Origin: Bryobacterales bacterium
GTDB taxonomy: Bacteria; Acidobacteriota; Terriglobia; Bryobacterales; UBA6623
DNA: 64,000 nucleotides
Assembly: GCA_022824585.1 (NCBI GenBank)
Contig: JAJDZN010000081.1
Location: 1 to 64,000, forward strand
Reading direction: 5' to 3'
In this document: positions 34,126-42,679 of the stretch, one piece after another
Layout: every line of letters starts with the position of its first letter
How positions within the stretch are numbered: position 1 is the stretch's first letter
Position numbers and translations under genes: made by a program
The notes under the pieces: generated by a model
Database searches by the model: none
What the model was told of the DNA's origin: nothing
The model's input: only the letters and a program-made list of their open reading frames with translations

Positions 34126-35526
34126 ATGTCGGAACTCACCGCCCTCGCAGCAAATCGGCTTGCGCAACTCGTCCGCAACAGAGAGGTAACCGCTACCGAG
34201 GTGGTCGAAGCTCACCTGAAAAGGACAGACGAACTGAATCCAAAGATCAACGCCATCACTGACCTTCAAGCGGAGAGCGCCTTGGAGCGGGCCGCTCAAA
34301 CCGACGCCTGTCTACGTGGGAACCGGGGCCCGCTGGGCGGGCTCACGGGAGTTCCTATCACCATCAAGAGTTCGATTGCTGCCGAGGGTTTCCGCCAGGA
34401 ATGCGGAACTAGGCTGCGCCTCGGCGAAGTGGCACGAGCGGATGCACCGCTTGTCTCGGTCTTGAAGAACGCGGGAGCGATTGTCATCGGCACCACGAAT
34501 GTGCCCGAGTTCTTGATGGCCTACGAAACCGACAATGCCATTTACGGCAGGACTCGCTCCCCGCTGAACCTGGACTTTACCCCAGGAGGGTCCAGCGGCG
34601 GCTGCTCTGCGGCGGTAGCGGGGCAGCTCTCGGCAGCCAGCTTTGGCAGCGACGCCGGCGGGTCAGTGCGCGTTCCGGCACATTTCTGCGGACTATACGG
34701 ATTCAAGGCAACGCCGGGCGTGATTCCCCGCACGGGTCACTGGCCGTCCGTCGCCGGACCTTCCGTGACACTGGCCGCTGTGGGGCCGCTGACGCGGACA
34801 GCTGAGGACCTCAGATGCTTCGCGACGAGAACATTCGCCCGGCACTCGGACGACATCTCCTGCATACCGGAATTCGTGCCGATGTGGCATCCCGAAGACG
34901 TCGTTCGGGTGTGCCGAGTTGGTTGGTTCGACCATGCTTGGAACACCCCTGTGACTGCGGAGACCCGAGCTGCGATCCAGACCACCGTAACGGCAATGCA
35001 GGAACGGGGATTCGAGATGGAGCGCATCGAGCCTAGCGGATTGGAACGTGCGCCCGGCATCTGGTGGCTCATGTTCGGAAAGTGCCTCAGGACGCTCATC
35101 GAAGGATCGGTGCCGGAGGGCTATCGCCTTCATCCGCTGTCGTACGAGGCCATGGCGGCGGACCGCGAAGCCGCGGCGACTACCTACGAAGATCTTCTCT
35201 TGGGCTGGGTTGCCCAAGACCAGTTGCGCAGCAAGTTCCGGGAGTTAATGAATAGGTACACATTCCTGCTCTGCCCTGTCGCCGCCATCCCGTCCTTCCG
35301 CCACGGAGAGCGGCGATGGACTATCGATGGCGAAGAAGTCACGTACCCCAACGCCTTCGTCTACAGCCAAGTGGTCAACGTGCTCGGTGCTCCGGCAGCC
35401 ACGATCCCGGTCGGCACGTCAAGCAATGGCCTACCGATCGGAGTGCAGTTGATCGGCCGCCCGCACGACGACTGGACGGTCGTGACCGGCGTCAAGGAAG
35501 TGGCGGCGGCGCTTGGACAGGATTGA
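34126..35526 (+). CDS. Amidase (amidase-signature family)
   Basis: The 466-residue protein has the Ser-Ser-Lys triad of amidase-signature enzymes. The Lys is in TGVPITIKSSIAAEG, the cis-Ser in PGGSSGGCSAAVAG and the nucleophile in FGSDAGGSVRVPAHFCGLYG. The C-terminal block VVNVLGAPAATIPVGTS also fits. The N-terminal helix (ELTALAANRLAQLVRNREVT) is typical. No signal peptide is present. It hydrolyses a carboxamide of unknown structure. A GatA role is unlikely because no gatB or gatC is nearby. The ATG at 34126 gives the family N-terminus, and the upstream frame is unconserved. Confidence 0.9.
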   Translation: MSELTALAANRLAQLVRNREVTATEVVEAHLKRTDELNPKINAITDLQAESALERAAQTDACLRGNRGPLGGLTGVPITIKSSIAAEGFRQECGTRLRLGEVARADAPLVSVLKNAGAIVIGTTNVPEFLMAYETDNAIYGRTRSPLNLDFTPGGSSGGCSAAVAGQLSAASFGSDAGGSVRVPAHFCGLYGFKATPGVIPRTGHWPSVAGPSVTLAAVGPLTRTAEDLRCFATRTFARHSDDISCIPEFVPMWHPEDVVRVCRVGWFDHAWNTPVTAETRAAIQTTVTAMQERGFEMERIEPSGLERAPGIWWLMFGKCLRTLIEGSVPEGYRLHPLSYEAMAADREAAATTYEDLLLGWVAQDQLRSKFRELMNRYTFLLCPVAAIPSFRHGERRWTIDGEEVTYPNAFVYSQVVNVLGAPAATIPVGTSSNGLPIGVQLIGRPHDDWTVVTGVKEVAAALGQD

Positions 35527-35544
35527 CCGACCGCAGGCCGCTCT

Positions 35545-36105
35545 TCAAGCCCGCCCCAAGTAGCTGCCATCCGCCGTGTTGACGCGGATCGACTCGCCTT
35601 CCTTGATGAATTGCGGCACCTGCACCACCAGTCCCGTCTCGGTCTTGGCCGGCTTGGTGACATTGGTGACGGTGGCGCTCTTGATGGCAGGCTCGGTCTC
35701 GACGACTTCCAAATCGACGGCCGCAGGCAGGTCTAGGTTGAACGGCACGCCGTCCATGAACTGCACCCTAACGACCGTGTCAGGGATCATGTAGTTCACT
35801 TGGCTGCCGAGTTGCTCCGCCGAGAGTTCGATCTGCTCGTAGTTCTCGGTATTCATCAGGTGGTAGCTGCCGCCATCGGAATACAGGTACTGCATCTCCT
35901 GCGACACGAGCATGACCTTCGGCACGAAATCTTCCGAGGCGAACTTCAACTCCACCATCGCGCCGGAGCGATGGTTACGCATCTTTGCCTGAACAAAGCC
36001 CCGCTTGTTGCCCGGGGTCCTGTGCTCGGTCTTGTGAATGGTGCAGACATCGCCGTTATGGCGAATCACCATGCCCGGCCGCAGCTGCGTGGCTTGTACG
36101 TTCAA
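35545..36105 (-). CDS. efp: Elongation factor P, with Asn at the tip position
   Basis: The 186-residue protein has the three EF-P domains: LRPGMVIRHNGDVCTIHKTE, FMDGVPFNLDLPAAVDLEVV, and a C-terminal OB fold ending GLVVQVPQFIKEGESIRVNT. EF-P relieves ribosome stalling at polyproline. The loop that normally carries the modified Lys or Arg reads TPGNKRGF, which puts Asn33 at the E. coli Lys34 position with Lys34 next to it. The start is a TTG at 36105 with an AAGGGGG ribosome-binding site. It gives the normal family length, whereas the next TTG upstream (36135) adds ten unconserved residues. A TACAAT hexamer further upstream is a possible -10 with a leader of about 45 nt. No epmA/epmB or earP is nearby. 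Confidence 0.93.
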   Translation of the reverse strand: MNVQATQLRPGMVIRHNGDVCTIHKTEHRTPGNKRGFVQAKMRNHRSGAMVELKFASEDFVPKVMLVSQEMQYLYSDGGSYHLMNTENYEQIELSAEQLGSQVNYMIPDTVVRVQFMDGVPFNLDLPAAVDLEVVETEPAIKSATVTNVTKPAKTETGLVVQVPQFIKEGESIRVNTADGSYLGRA

Positions 36106-36212
36106 GTCGTGTCCCCCTTCCGGCCGTACCGGCAACGCTCCGGCACCGTGCCATTGTTGCCATTGTATCGTCGCGCCTGGCAGGCCTCGGGCGCCGTTCC
36201 CGAACCGAGGGT

Positions 36213-37976
36213 CTACTGCACCGAGATCTCGAACGGCGCCATGTACATGGCACCGTCGCTCAGCCTATTGGCGATGCGTTCCAGATCGCTGACAGCCCGC
36301 TTGGCTGCACCCAGCTCTCGCGGCACGAGCAAGCGAGCTGCCGCAGCCGAGAGGTCGCCGGACATCAGCGACTCCAGCATGGAGCGCCGCTCGGGGTAGG
36401 TGACGATCCTGACCGTCTCGTCGGGATCGATCTCGGCAATCTCCTTGACTCGCTCCACTGCGTCCAAGTAGCCGCCCAGCGAGTCCACGAGCCCGTTCCT
36501 CTCAGCTTGCGAGCCGATCCAGACCCGGCCTTCGGCCAGCTCGGCTATGGACTCGGCATCGTCTCCGCGGCCCTCCGCGACCCGGTTGACAAACGTCTCA
36601 TAGATCGAGTCGACGTATCCGCGCAACTTCGCCCGCTCGGCACTGGTCATGGGACCGTAGTCCGATTCGATCGCGGTGAACTGCCCCCGGCTGAGGATCT
36701 CCTTGGTAATGCCGAGCTTGTTGTACAGGTCGCGCAGATTCAACCGGATCGTGAAGACGCCGATCGACCCGGTATACGTGCCGGGATAGGCCAAGATCGG
36801 CACATCGGGCACGGCGGCGATGTAGTAGCCGCCTGAAGCGGCCACGTTCGCCATGGAAACCACCACCGGCTTCTCCTGGCCCAGCCGACGCACGGCGTGG
36901 AGCATTTGCTCCGATGCGATCGCTTCGCCGCCGGGCGAGTCGATGCGCAGAATCACCCCATCGATGCTCTCGTCCTCGCGGATCGAATCGATCTGCGCGA
37001 TGAAGTCGCCGGATGCGAGAGTACCGGACGGCCCCCCGAACGGCGACGGATCGGAGTAGCCGCTATAGATCGTCCCCGACGCGTGCACCATAGCGATCTT
37101 CGGGCCGCGAGAACGGCCGGCGGCCGACTCTCTGGCGTAGGTTGACATCGCGACGCGGTCGATTTCCTCAACTTCGACGGCCTCGCTGAGTTCCTCGTAG
37201 AACTCGTCCTTGTAGAGCACCGCATCGCTGAGGCCGTGCTCGCGAGCCTCGGCCGCCGCGAACGGCCCTTCGTCCACCACGGCCTGCCAGTGCGCCGCGT
37301 CCTGGCCGCGCCCGGCGGCGATGCCATCGAGCAGCTGGCCGTAGAACTCGTCCAGCATCTCGTCCAGCACCTGGCGCCACTCCGGCGACATCTCTTCGCG
37401 CGAGTACGGCTCGCCAGCGCTCTTGTAGCGGCCGGTGCGGATCAGCTCCGCTTCCACGCCCAGTTTGTCCAGCGCTCCCTTGAAGAACATGATTTCCAAG
37501 CGAAGTCCGCTCAGCGAGAGGTAGCTCTCGGGCTGGATCACGATTCGATCGGCGAGCGCAGCGATGTAGTAGTCCTCGCGGCCGGCCAATTCCAAGAACG
37601 CCCAGACCGGCTTGCCAGACTCCTTGAAAGCTTCGATCGCCCAGCGCAGTTCCTGCGCTTTGGCCCAGCCCGCGCGCGATCCATCGCACTGCAGGACCAA
37701 GGCCTTGATGCGATCGTCTTCCGCAGCCCTGCGAATCGCCCGGACCTGGTCGAAGAGAGTGGCTTTTCCCGCCTTGTCGAAGCTCAGGTAGTCGGGCAAG
37801 TTCCAGTCGATGTACTCAGGGATGTCCCCGCTGAGCGATACCACAACGGCCGAATCCGGCCCGATCTCGGTGGAGTCGCTCTGGGAGATCACCAGGGCCA
37901 GCAGGACGACAAAGCTCAGGCCCGCCGCGACTGCGAGCGCGATGCCGACCAGCATGCCCTTGACGAATTGACTCAT
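36213..37976 (-). CDS. sppA: Signal peptide peptidase SppA, 67K type
   Basis: The 587-residue protein has one N-terminal membrane helix (residues about 8-31) and tandem ClpP-like domains. The catalytic Lys is at 185 (TGRYKSAGEP) in the first domain and the nucleophile Ser at 381 (NVAASGGYYIAA) in the second. The spacing matches the E. coli 67-kDa enzyme (Lys209/Ser409). It degrades cleaved signal peptides and membrane fragments at the cytoplasmic membrane. The ATG at 37976 has a strong GGAGG, and TACAAT lies about 20 nt upstream. It sits 76 nt downstream of the pseudopilin cluster on the same strand. Confidence 0.92.
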   Translation of the reverse strand: MSQFVKGMLVGIALAVAAGLSFVVLLALVISQSDSTEIGPDSAVVVSLSGDIPEYIDWNLPDYLSFDKAGKATLFDQVRAIRRAAEDDRIKALVLQCDGSRAGWAKAQELRWAIEAFKESGKPVWAFLELAGREDYYIAALADRIVIQPESYLSLSGLRLEIMFFKGALDKLGVEAELIRTGRYKSAGEPYSREEMSPEWRQVLDEMLDEFYGQLLDGIAAGRGQDAAHWQAVVDEGPFAAAEAREHGLSDAVLYKDEFYEELSEAVEVEEIDRVAMSTYARESAAGRSRGPKIAMVHASGTIYSGYSDPSPFGGPSGTLASGDFIAQIDSIREDESIDGVILRIDSPGGEAIASEQMLHAVRRLGQEKPVVVSMANVAASGGYYIAAVPDVPILAYPGTYTGSIGVFTIRLNLRDLYNKLGITKEILSRGQFTAIESDYGPMTSAERAKLRGYVDSIYETFVNRVAEGRGDDAESIAELAEGRVWIGSQAERNGLVDSLGGYLDAVERVKEIAEIDPDETVRIVTYPERRSMLESLMSGDLSAAAARLLVPRELGAAKRAVSDLERIANRLSDGAMYMAPFEISVQ

Positions 37977-38052
37977 TGCCGCCTCCGCATGGCTCATTGT
38001 ACAAACGGCCCGCCCGGGGGATTCCGCGGCCGCGCTCGCCTCGGTGCGCCCG

Positions 38053-38457
38053 CTACCACTCGTTGTAGGGAGTGCCCGCCAGCGACGTCTTGTCCGAGCC
38101 GCTGCGCACGTCGAACAGGCCGGACTCGCCGGTCGGGCCGGTCTCGTTGATCAACTCCCAGGTGTCGCGAGAATTAGTGATGGGATCGATCGGGATTTCG
38201 CGCAGGTAGCCTTCGTCAACCAAGTCCGCGAGTGACTGGGGCGGCATTTCCTTGTCGTAGGTGTACTGGTCAATCACCGACCGGATAGTGAGCAGGTTCG
38301 AGCGAAGCACGCTTTCCCGCGCCCTGACGATTGCCGACGAGTAGAACGGAACGGCGATCGACACGATCGTGACGATGATCGTCAGGACGACCATCATCTC
38401 CAAGAGGGTGAAACCCGCACGAGCGTCGGCGGGAGGAGCCAGTGCGCGGCCTACCAT
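38053..38457 (-). CDS. Type II secretion-like pseudopilin (GspG-like)
   Basis: The 134-residue prepilin-like protein has a leader ending Gly15, with predicted cleavage before Phe16 (GFTLLEMMVV) and the conserved Glu at mature position 5 (Glu20). A hydrophobic helix follows. The globular part contains LRSNLLTIRSVIDQYTYDKE and YLREIPIDPITNSRDTW, the GspG-type Pro-rich block, and it ends in YNEW. It is translationally coupled to the longer pseudopilin upstream (ATG overlaps TGGTAG by 7 nt). With the secretin gene this forms a small secretion or pilus-like cluster. Confidence 0.85.
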   Translation of the reverse strand: MVGRALAPPADARAGFTLLEMMVVLTIIVTIVSIAVPFYSSAIVRARESVLRSNLLTIRSVIDQYTYDKEMPPQSLADLVDEGYLREIPIDPITNSRDTWELINETGPTGESGLFDVRSGSDKTSLAGTPYNEW

Positions 38458-39203
38458 TCGCTGTACCTCGTGCCGCCGAGCGAGATGCCTTGGCTCAGCG
38501 AGTAGACGTCAAACACGTTGCGGCCGCTCCAACTCCTCGCTAGCGGATCGTCCGATACCGAGAGCAGCCCCCACTCGCTCCTCCCAGTCATCGGGTCCAC
38601 CGGAATCGAGCGCAAGAAGCGGATGGCCTGCGGCTCGTCTTCGTCCCTTGCCAGCGGATCCTCGGACATGCCGCCAAAGTCACCCTGTTGGAAACGATCG
38701 CCGCCAAACGCCCCGCCACTGCCGAACGCCCCGCCACTGGTCTGGGATCCAGACGGGCCCCGCGATCCGATCCCGCCCATCGGATTGGGGCGGCTCCCCA
38801 GTGAACGCGATGGTTCCAGGCCGATGCCGGGCATTCCCGAACCCATGCCCCCTGTCGGCAGTCCGCCGGCCAACGGACCGACTTCGACGCCTTCGACGAG
38901 TTCTTCCAAGCTCGTGGGATAGCCATGGTTGTTGGGATCTAGCTGTCCGAGCCTGCCTTTGTCGGCCATGTCCTTGTAGCGGTCGATAGCTACTCGGATT
39001 TCGGTCAGCGCCGAGCGCAGGCGGCGCTCCTTTTCCCGCTGCACCTTGACCCGCGCCACGGGCACGGCCATCGTGGAGAGGATCAGCATCAGGCTGAACG
39101 CCACGATCAGCTCGATCAGGGTCAGGCCGGTCTCGCCCGAGGTCGGCGCAATTTGCCGCGCCACTCGTCGCGTCCAGCGCCCGGTCCTTCGCTGCGCGCG
39201 CAT
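38451..39203 (-). CDS. Pseudopilin with Gly-rich insert (GspG-like)
   Basis: The 250-residue prepilin-like protein has a basic leader and predicted cleavage between Gly26 and Leu27 (GLTLIELIVAF), with Glu31 at mature position 5. The region LRSALTEIRVAIDRYKDMAD and the block IRFLRSIPVDPMTGRSEWGL are GspG-like. Between them (residues about 110-188) lies a low-complexity insert rich in Gly, Ser, Pro and Met. The C-terminus ends YSEW, like the YNEW of its downstream partner. It starts 6 nt after the secretin stop and overlaps the next gene, so the three are co-translated. Confidence 0.83.
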   Translation of the reverse strand: MRAQRRTGRWTRRVARQIAPTSGETGLTLIELIVAFSLMLILSTMAVPVARVKVQREKERRLRSALTEIRVAIDRYKDMADKGRLGQLDPNNHGYPTSLEELVEGVEVGPLAGGLPTGGMGSGMPGIGLEPSRSLGSRPNPMGGIGSRGPSGSQTSGGAFGSGGAFGGDRFQQGDFGGMSEDPLARDEDEPQAIRFLRSIPVDPMTGRSEWGLLSVSDDPLARSWSGRNVFDVYSLSQGISLGGTRYSEW

Positions 39204-39209
39204 AGGCCC

Positions 39210-41612
39210 CTACTCGACTGTGACCTCGGTTTCAAGCGGCTGCACATCCAGGGTGCGGTTGGATGCGTCGCGCGGCGCGTTCGCGGTCACCCGGAGTTGT
39301 GCCGTGCCGGATGCGAGCCCTTCGAAGGTCAGCGTGACGAGCACCCCTTCGCCATCGGCGCCGCCCGCCCCGGGAAAGCGCGAGATATTGACAGCCGCCA
39401 GCCCGTTGGCGTGCCGGATGCTGCGCGAGAATATGATGTCGCTGGCATCATCGCCGGCGAGGAACGGTCCTCGTTCGATTCCGACCAAGCGCAACTTCTC
39501 CCGGTCGTATTGAATGCGCAGGGGCATGCTGGCCAGTTCGACGGCATCGCCGACCACCACGGAGAGGGTGGACCGCTGGTCGACCGGAATCACTGCCGTT
39601 TCCGGCTCCAAGCTGAGCCGCGGACCTTGGGGGGCCGGCGGCTCGGCGGCGCCGGGATCTTCGGGGCGATCGGGTTCAGGCTGGGGCGTGTCTGTCGCGG
39701 GCGCGGACGGCGTGGTGTCGTCACTTGGCTGCGGCTCCGCCGCCTCTGGTTCAGGTGGGGGGGGCGCGGAAGGGTCGGGTGCCGGCACTTGCCCGGATTG
39801 AACCGCGGTTGGGTCACCGGGCTCGACCCCCAGCGCCGGCTGGCCGTTGCCCTGCTGCTCGTAGCGCAGCTCGAACTTCTGGTCCGTGCCGGAGGCGATC
39901 GCCCGCAAGTTGCTCTGCTCGATGCCCGGCATCCGCACGATATGGGGAATCAGAACGAGCAGGATCTCGCTCTCGGAACGCTGCACGTCCTCATCGCTGA
40001 AGAGCTTGCCAATCACGGGAATCTCGCCGAGGAACGGCACGCCAGCCCTGGTCGTGAAGATCTGTGACTGGTTCAGGCCGCCGATGACGCTGGCCTCGCC
40101 CTCCTGCACGCGGATGTCGTGCTGGATCGTGCGCTGGCCGATGACAGGCTGCGAGATTCCGCCGATGTCGACGAAATCGCGGACGTTGGAAATCTCGACT
40201 TCGACATGCATCGAGACCTCGCGGTTCGCGTGGATCTTGGGAGTCAGCGAGACGTTCACGCCGACGTCGGTGTAGGTGAACTGGGTGTTCACCAACGGAT
40301 TGATGCCCACGCCGCCGACTCCGGGCTGAAAGCTGCCGGTGGCGATCGGGATGCGGTCACCGATGCGCAGGTCTGCCTGGTGGTTGTCAGCGGTGCGCAC
40401 CCTCGGGGACTGCAGCAGCTCCGTTTGCGAATTGCTGAATAACGCCGTGAGTTGGAAGCCGGGCAAGACGGTCGACCAACTGCCCACGCCGACATCGCCG
40501 AAGCGATTCAGCGCGATCCCGCCAGCGTCGGCGCCCGTGTAGCCGATCGGGAACTGCAAGCCCTTGCCGCCAGGCGAGGTCGGCGCGAGGCCGAGCGTGC
40601 GCTTCGTGGACTTGCTGGTCTCCAGCACCAGCACGTCGACAACGACCTCGGGCTTGGGCTTGTCCATGTCGTGGACGATCTTCTCGGCGATGGCGACCTT
40701 GGAACGGCTGCCGCGCATCACCATGGCGTTCATGGAGGCCACCGTGAACAGCCGCCGCAGATCAGTCACTCCGCGGATCGCGGTCGTCACCTCGGCGAGG
40801 TCCTGCTGGGTCGAGAGGTTCGTCAGGTAGACCGTCTTGATCACCTCGTCTTCAAATTCCCGCCGCTTGTTGGGGTTGTCGTTGGCCACCATCACCGTGT
40901 TGTGCGTGACGGGCTTCCAGAACGCCTTCGCGAGCAGGCCGACGTAGTCCAGAGCCTCCGGCAGGGTGGCATTGCGGATTTCGATCTCCACTTCGCTGTC
41001 GGAAAAGTCGGGATCGAACAGCACGTTGATCCCGGCAAGCTTGCCAATGGTCTCGAAGACGATCTTCGATTGCTCTTTCAGCATCAGGTTGATCGGTTCG
41101 GTGGAAAGCGGCACCAGATCGGCGGGCTCGGTGATCGACCCCACCATTTGCGCCCGTTCGAATCGGGCCTCTTCGAGAGCGCTCTGCTGTACCGCCGGGA
41201 ACGCTTCCCCTGCAGGCGCATCCCGCCTCTCGATCAGTTCGATGGTCCTGCGGCGCTCTTGCGCGGCAATGCTGGATGCGGGATCAATCGCGAACGCCCG
41301 CTCGAACTCGGTCAGCGCCTCCTCGAGCAGTCCCTGCTGGCGCAAGTCCAGACCCACGCTCACATGAGCCTGCCCGGCCACGAAGCGCATCCGGCGCTCG
41401 GCCAGCGTGAAGCGGCTATCGCGCGGCGACTCTTGGCTGGCCAAGCTGTACATTTCCAACGCCTTGTCGAAATCGCCAGCCGCCTCCGCCGCGACGCCCC
41501 GGCTATACAGGCCCCTTGCCTTGCGGGAGGCTGCCGCGGCCGCGTCGACCGCCACGAGCGAGACGAGCAGCACGGCCACCGCGCCCAAGCGCCCCGCGCG
41601 CATTGGTGGCAT
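39210..41612 (-). CDS. Secretin (GspD/PilQ-like) with TPR and cohesin-like tail
   Basis: This is an 800-residue protein. In order it has: signal peptide (residues 1-27), a TPR-like helical region (31-131), an STN/N0-like domain (176-246), an N1-like domain with IRGVTDLRRLFTVASMNAMV (256-320), the secretin pore domain (321-561, including SPRVRTADNHQADLRIGDRI and VPFLGEIPVIGKLF), a Pro/Glu-rich linker (591-663), and a C-terminal cohesin-like beta domain (664-800). The last is unusual for classical GspD. It should form an outer-membrane channel. The start at 41612 is chosen because TATACT ends 5 nt upstream. An in-frame ATG at 41639 would sit upstream of that promoter. Confidence 0.88.
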   Translation of the reverse strand: MPPMRAGRLGAVAVLLVSLVAVDAAAAASRKARGLYSRGVAAEAAGDFDKALEMYSLASQESPRDSRFTLAERRMRFVAGQAHVSVGLDLRQQGLLEEALTEFERAFAIDPASSIAAQERRRTIELIERRDAPAGEAFPAVQQSALEEARFERAQMVGSITEPADLVPLSTEPINLMLKEQSKIVFETIGKLAGINVLFDPDFSDSEVEIEIRNATLPEALDYVGLLAKAFWKPVTHNTVMVANDNPNKRREFEDEVIKTVYLTNLSTQQDLAEVTTAIRGVTDLRRLFTVASMNAMVMRGSRSKVAIAEKIVHDMDKPKPEVVVDVLVLETSKSTKRTLGLAPTSPGGKGLQFPIGYTGADAGGIALNRFGDVGVGSWSTVLPGFQLTALFSNSQTELLQSPRVRTADNHQADLRIGDRIPIATGSFQPGVGGVGINPLVNTQFTYTDVGVNVSLTPKIHANREVSMHVEVEISNVRDFVDIGGISQPVIGQRTIQHDIRVQEGEASVIGGLNQSQIFTTRAGVPFLGEIPVIGKLFSDEDVQRSESEILLVLIPHIVRMPGIEQSNLRAIASGTDQKFELRYEQQGNGQPALGVEPGDPTAVQSGQVPAPDPSAPPPPEPEAAEPQPSDDTTPSAPATDTPQPEPDRPEDPGAAEPPAPQGPRLSLEPETAVIPVDQRSTLSVVVGDAVELASMPLRIQYDREKLRLVGIERGPFLAGDDASDIIFSRSIRHANGLAAVNISRFPGAGGADGEGVLVTLTFEGLASGTAQLRVTANAPRDASNRTLDVQPLETEVTVE

Positions 41613-41617
41613 GCTGG

Positions 41618-41623
41618 AGTATA
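41618..41623 (-). promoter_or_regulatory. -10-like TATACT, leaderless geometry, secretin gene
   Basis: Minus-strand TATACT is 5 nt before the ATG at 41612. It decides against the in-frame ATG at 41639, which lies upstream of it. Confidence 0.42.
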
Positions 41624-41687
41624 GGGTCCGGGTGCGCATCGTCAGGCCGCTCTGAAGTAATGACGATGCGACGGGCCGTAACGTGGA

Positions 41688-42167
41688 ATGTCCAAGCCGA
41701 AGCGATCCGGCAGCAACGTGTTCGCGGAAAACCGCCGGGCGCGCAGGCTATTCACGCTCCAAGAGACCTTCGAGAGCGGCATGGTGCTTTCCGGCGCCGA
41801 GGTCAAGTCGTGCCGTGCCGGCAAGATCCAGCTCGCCGACGCGTATGCGACGGTGCGCAACGGCGAGATCTGGCTGCATAACGCCCATATCAGCGCGTAC
41901 ACTCACGCCACGGTCGGCAACGCCGAGCCCGTGCGCATGCGCAAGCTTCTGCTGCACCGCAAGGAGATCGACCGGCTGGCGGCCAAGGTCCAACAGAAGG
42001 GGCTAACGCTGATCCCAACCAAGGTGTACGCGTCGAACGGGCGCATCAAGTGCGAGATCGCCCTCGCCAAGAGCAAGCAGCTCTACGACAAGCGCGACGA
42101 GAAGCGCAAGGCGATCGAAAAGGACGAGGCGAGAGAAGCTGTCCTTAACCGCAGGAGTCGCGCGTAA
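41688..42167 (+). CDS. smpB: SsrA-binding protein SmpB
   Basis: The 159-residue protein shows NRRARRLFTLQETFESGMVL, the LSGAEVKSCRAGKIQLADAY signature, GEIWLHNAHISAY, RKLLLHRKEI and a basic C-terminal tail (LAKSKQLYDKRDEKRKAIEK). SmpB delivers tmRNA to stalled ribosomes for trans-translation. The length is normal. The ssrA RNA gene was not found in the window. It is transcribed divergently from the secretin gene, with only 75 nt between the two starts. Confidence 0.95.
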   Translation: MSKPKRSGSNVFAENRRARRLFTLQETFESGMVLSGAEVKSCRAGKIQLADAYATVRNGEIWLHNAHISAYTHATVGNAEPVRMRKLLLHRKEIDRLAAKVQQKGLTLIPTKVYASNGRIKCEIALAKSKQLYDKRDEKRKAIEKDEAREAVLNRRSRA

Positions 42168-42184
42168 CCCAGAAGCGGCGGCGC

Positions 42185-42544
42185 TCAGCCGCCGAACGGC
42201 TCGGCGAAGACGTAAAACTTGAATTTCGCAACCTGCGAGCCTACGCCCCAGCGCGCCACCTTGTAGTCGACCCTGAGGAAGCGCACGTCCGGGTTGGCGT
42301 CCATGTCGAAGAGCAACTGCCAGACTCCGGCGTAGAACTTCTGGGGGAACGCGCGCAGCGGCTCCTCGATCCACTCCTCGCCATCGGCGGAGCCCCGCAC
42401 GCACACGTCAAGGCTCTCCTGCTCGACGATTTCGGTGATGCCCAGCGAGAGCAGCGCCCGGCCCCCGCCCGAGGCGATCTCGACCGGCTCTCCGGAGCCG
42501 CTCTCTTGCACGGTGGTTTCAGAAAAGAGGAAGCCAGGAAGCAT
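42185..42544 (-). CDS. Hypothetical protein, beta-rich
   Basis: This is a 119-residue protein I do not recognise. It begins MLPGFLFSETTVQESGSGEP and contains LLSLGITEIVEQESLDVCVR, WIEEPLRAFPQKFYAGVWQL and FLRVDYKVARWG. Strand-rich composition with a W/F-rich surface could suggest a discoidin-like or sugar-binding sandwich, but no motif supports this. An in-frame upstream extension to 42592 exists. A TAGAAT on the minus strand near 42584-42589 might be its -10 with a leader of about 35 nt. It converges on smpB, 17 nt apart. Confidence 0.6.
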   Translation of the reverse strand: MLPGFLFSETTVQESGSGEPVEIASGGGRALLSLGITEIVEQESLDVCVRGSADGEEWIEEPLRAFPQKFYAGVWQLLFDMDANPDVRFLRVDYKVARWGVGSQVAKFKFYVFAEPFGG

Positions 42545-42679
42545 AACGGCCCGCGCGCGTTGACCGCTCGCGGCGAATGGCCATTCTAGCACTTGCGCAG
42601 GGGCGGTCCCAGCGCGAGCCGGCAGACGCCATTAGCGACAGATCCCCGAGCCGCGCAAGCGGGCCGATGGCGTGAGAAA

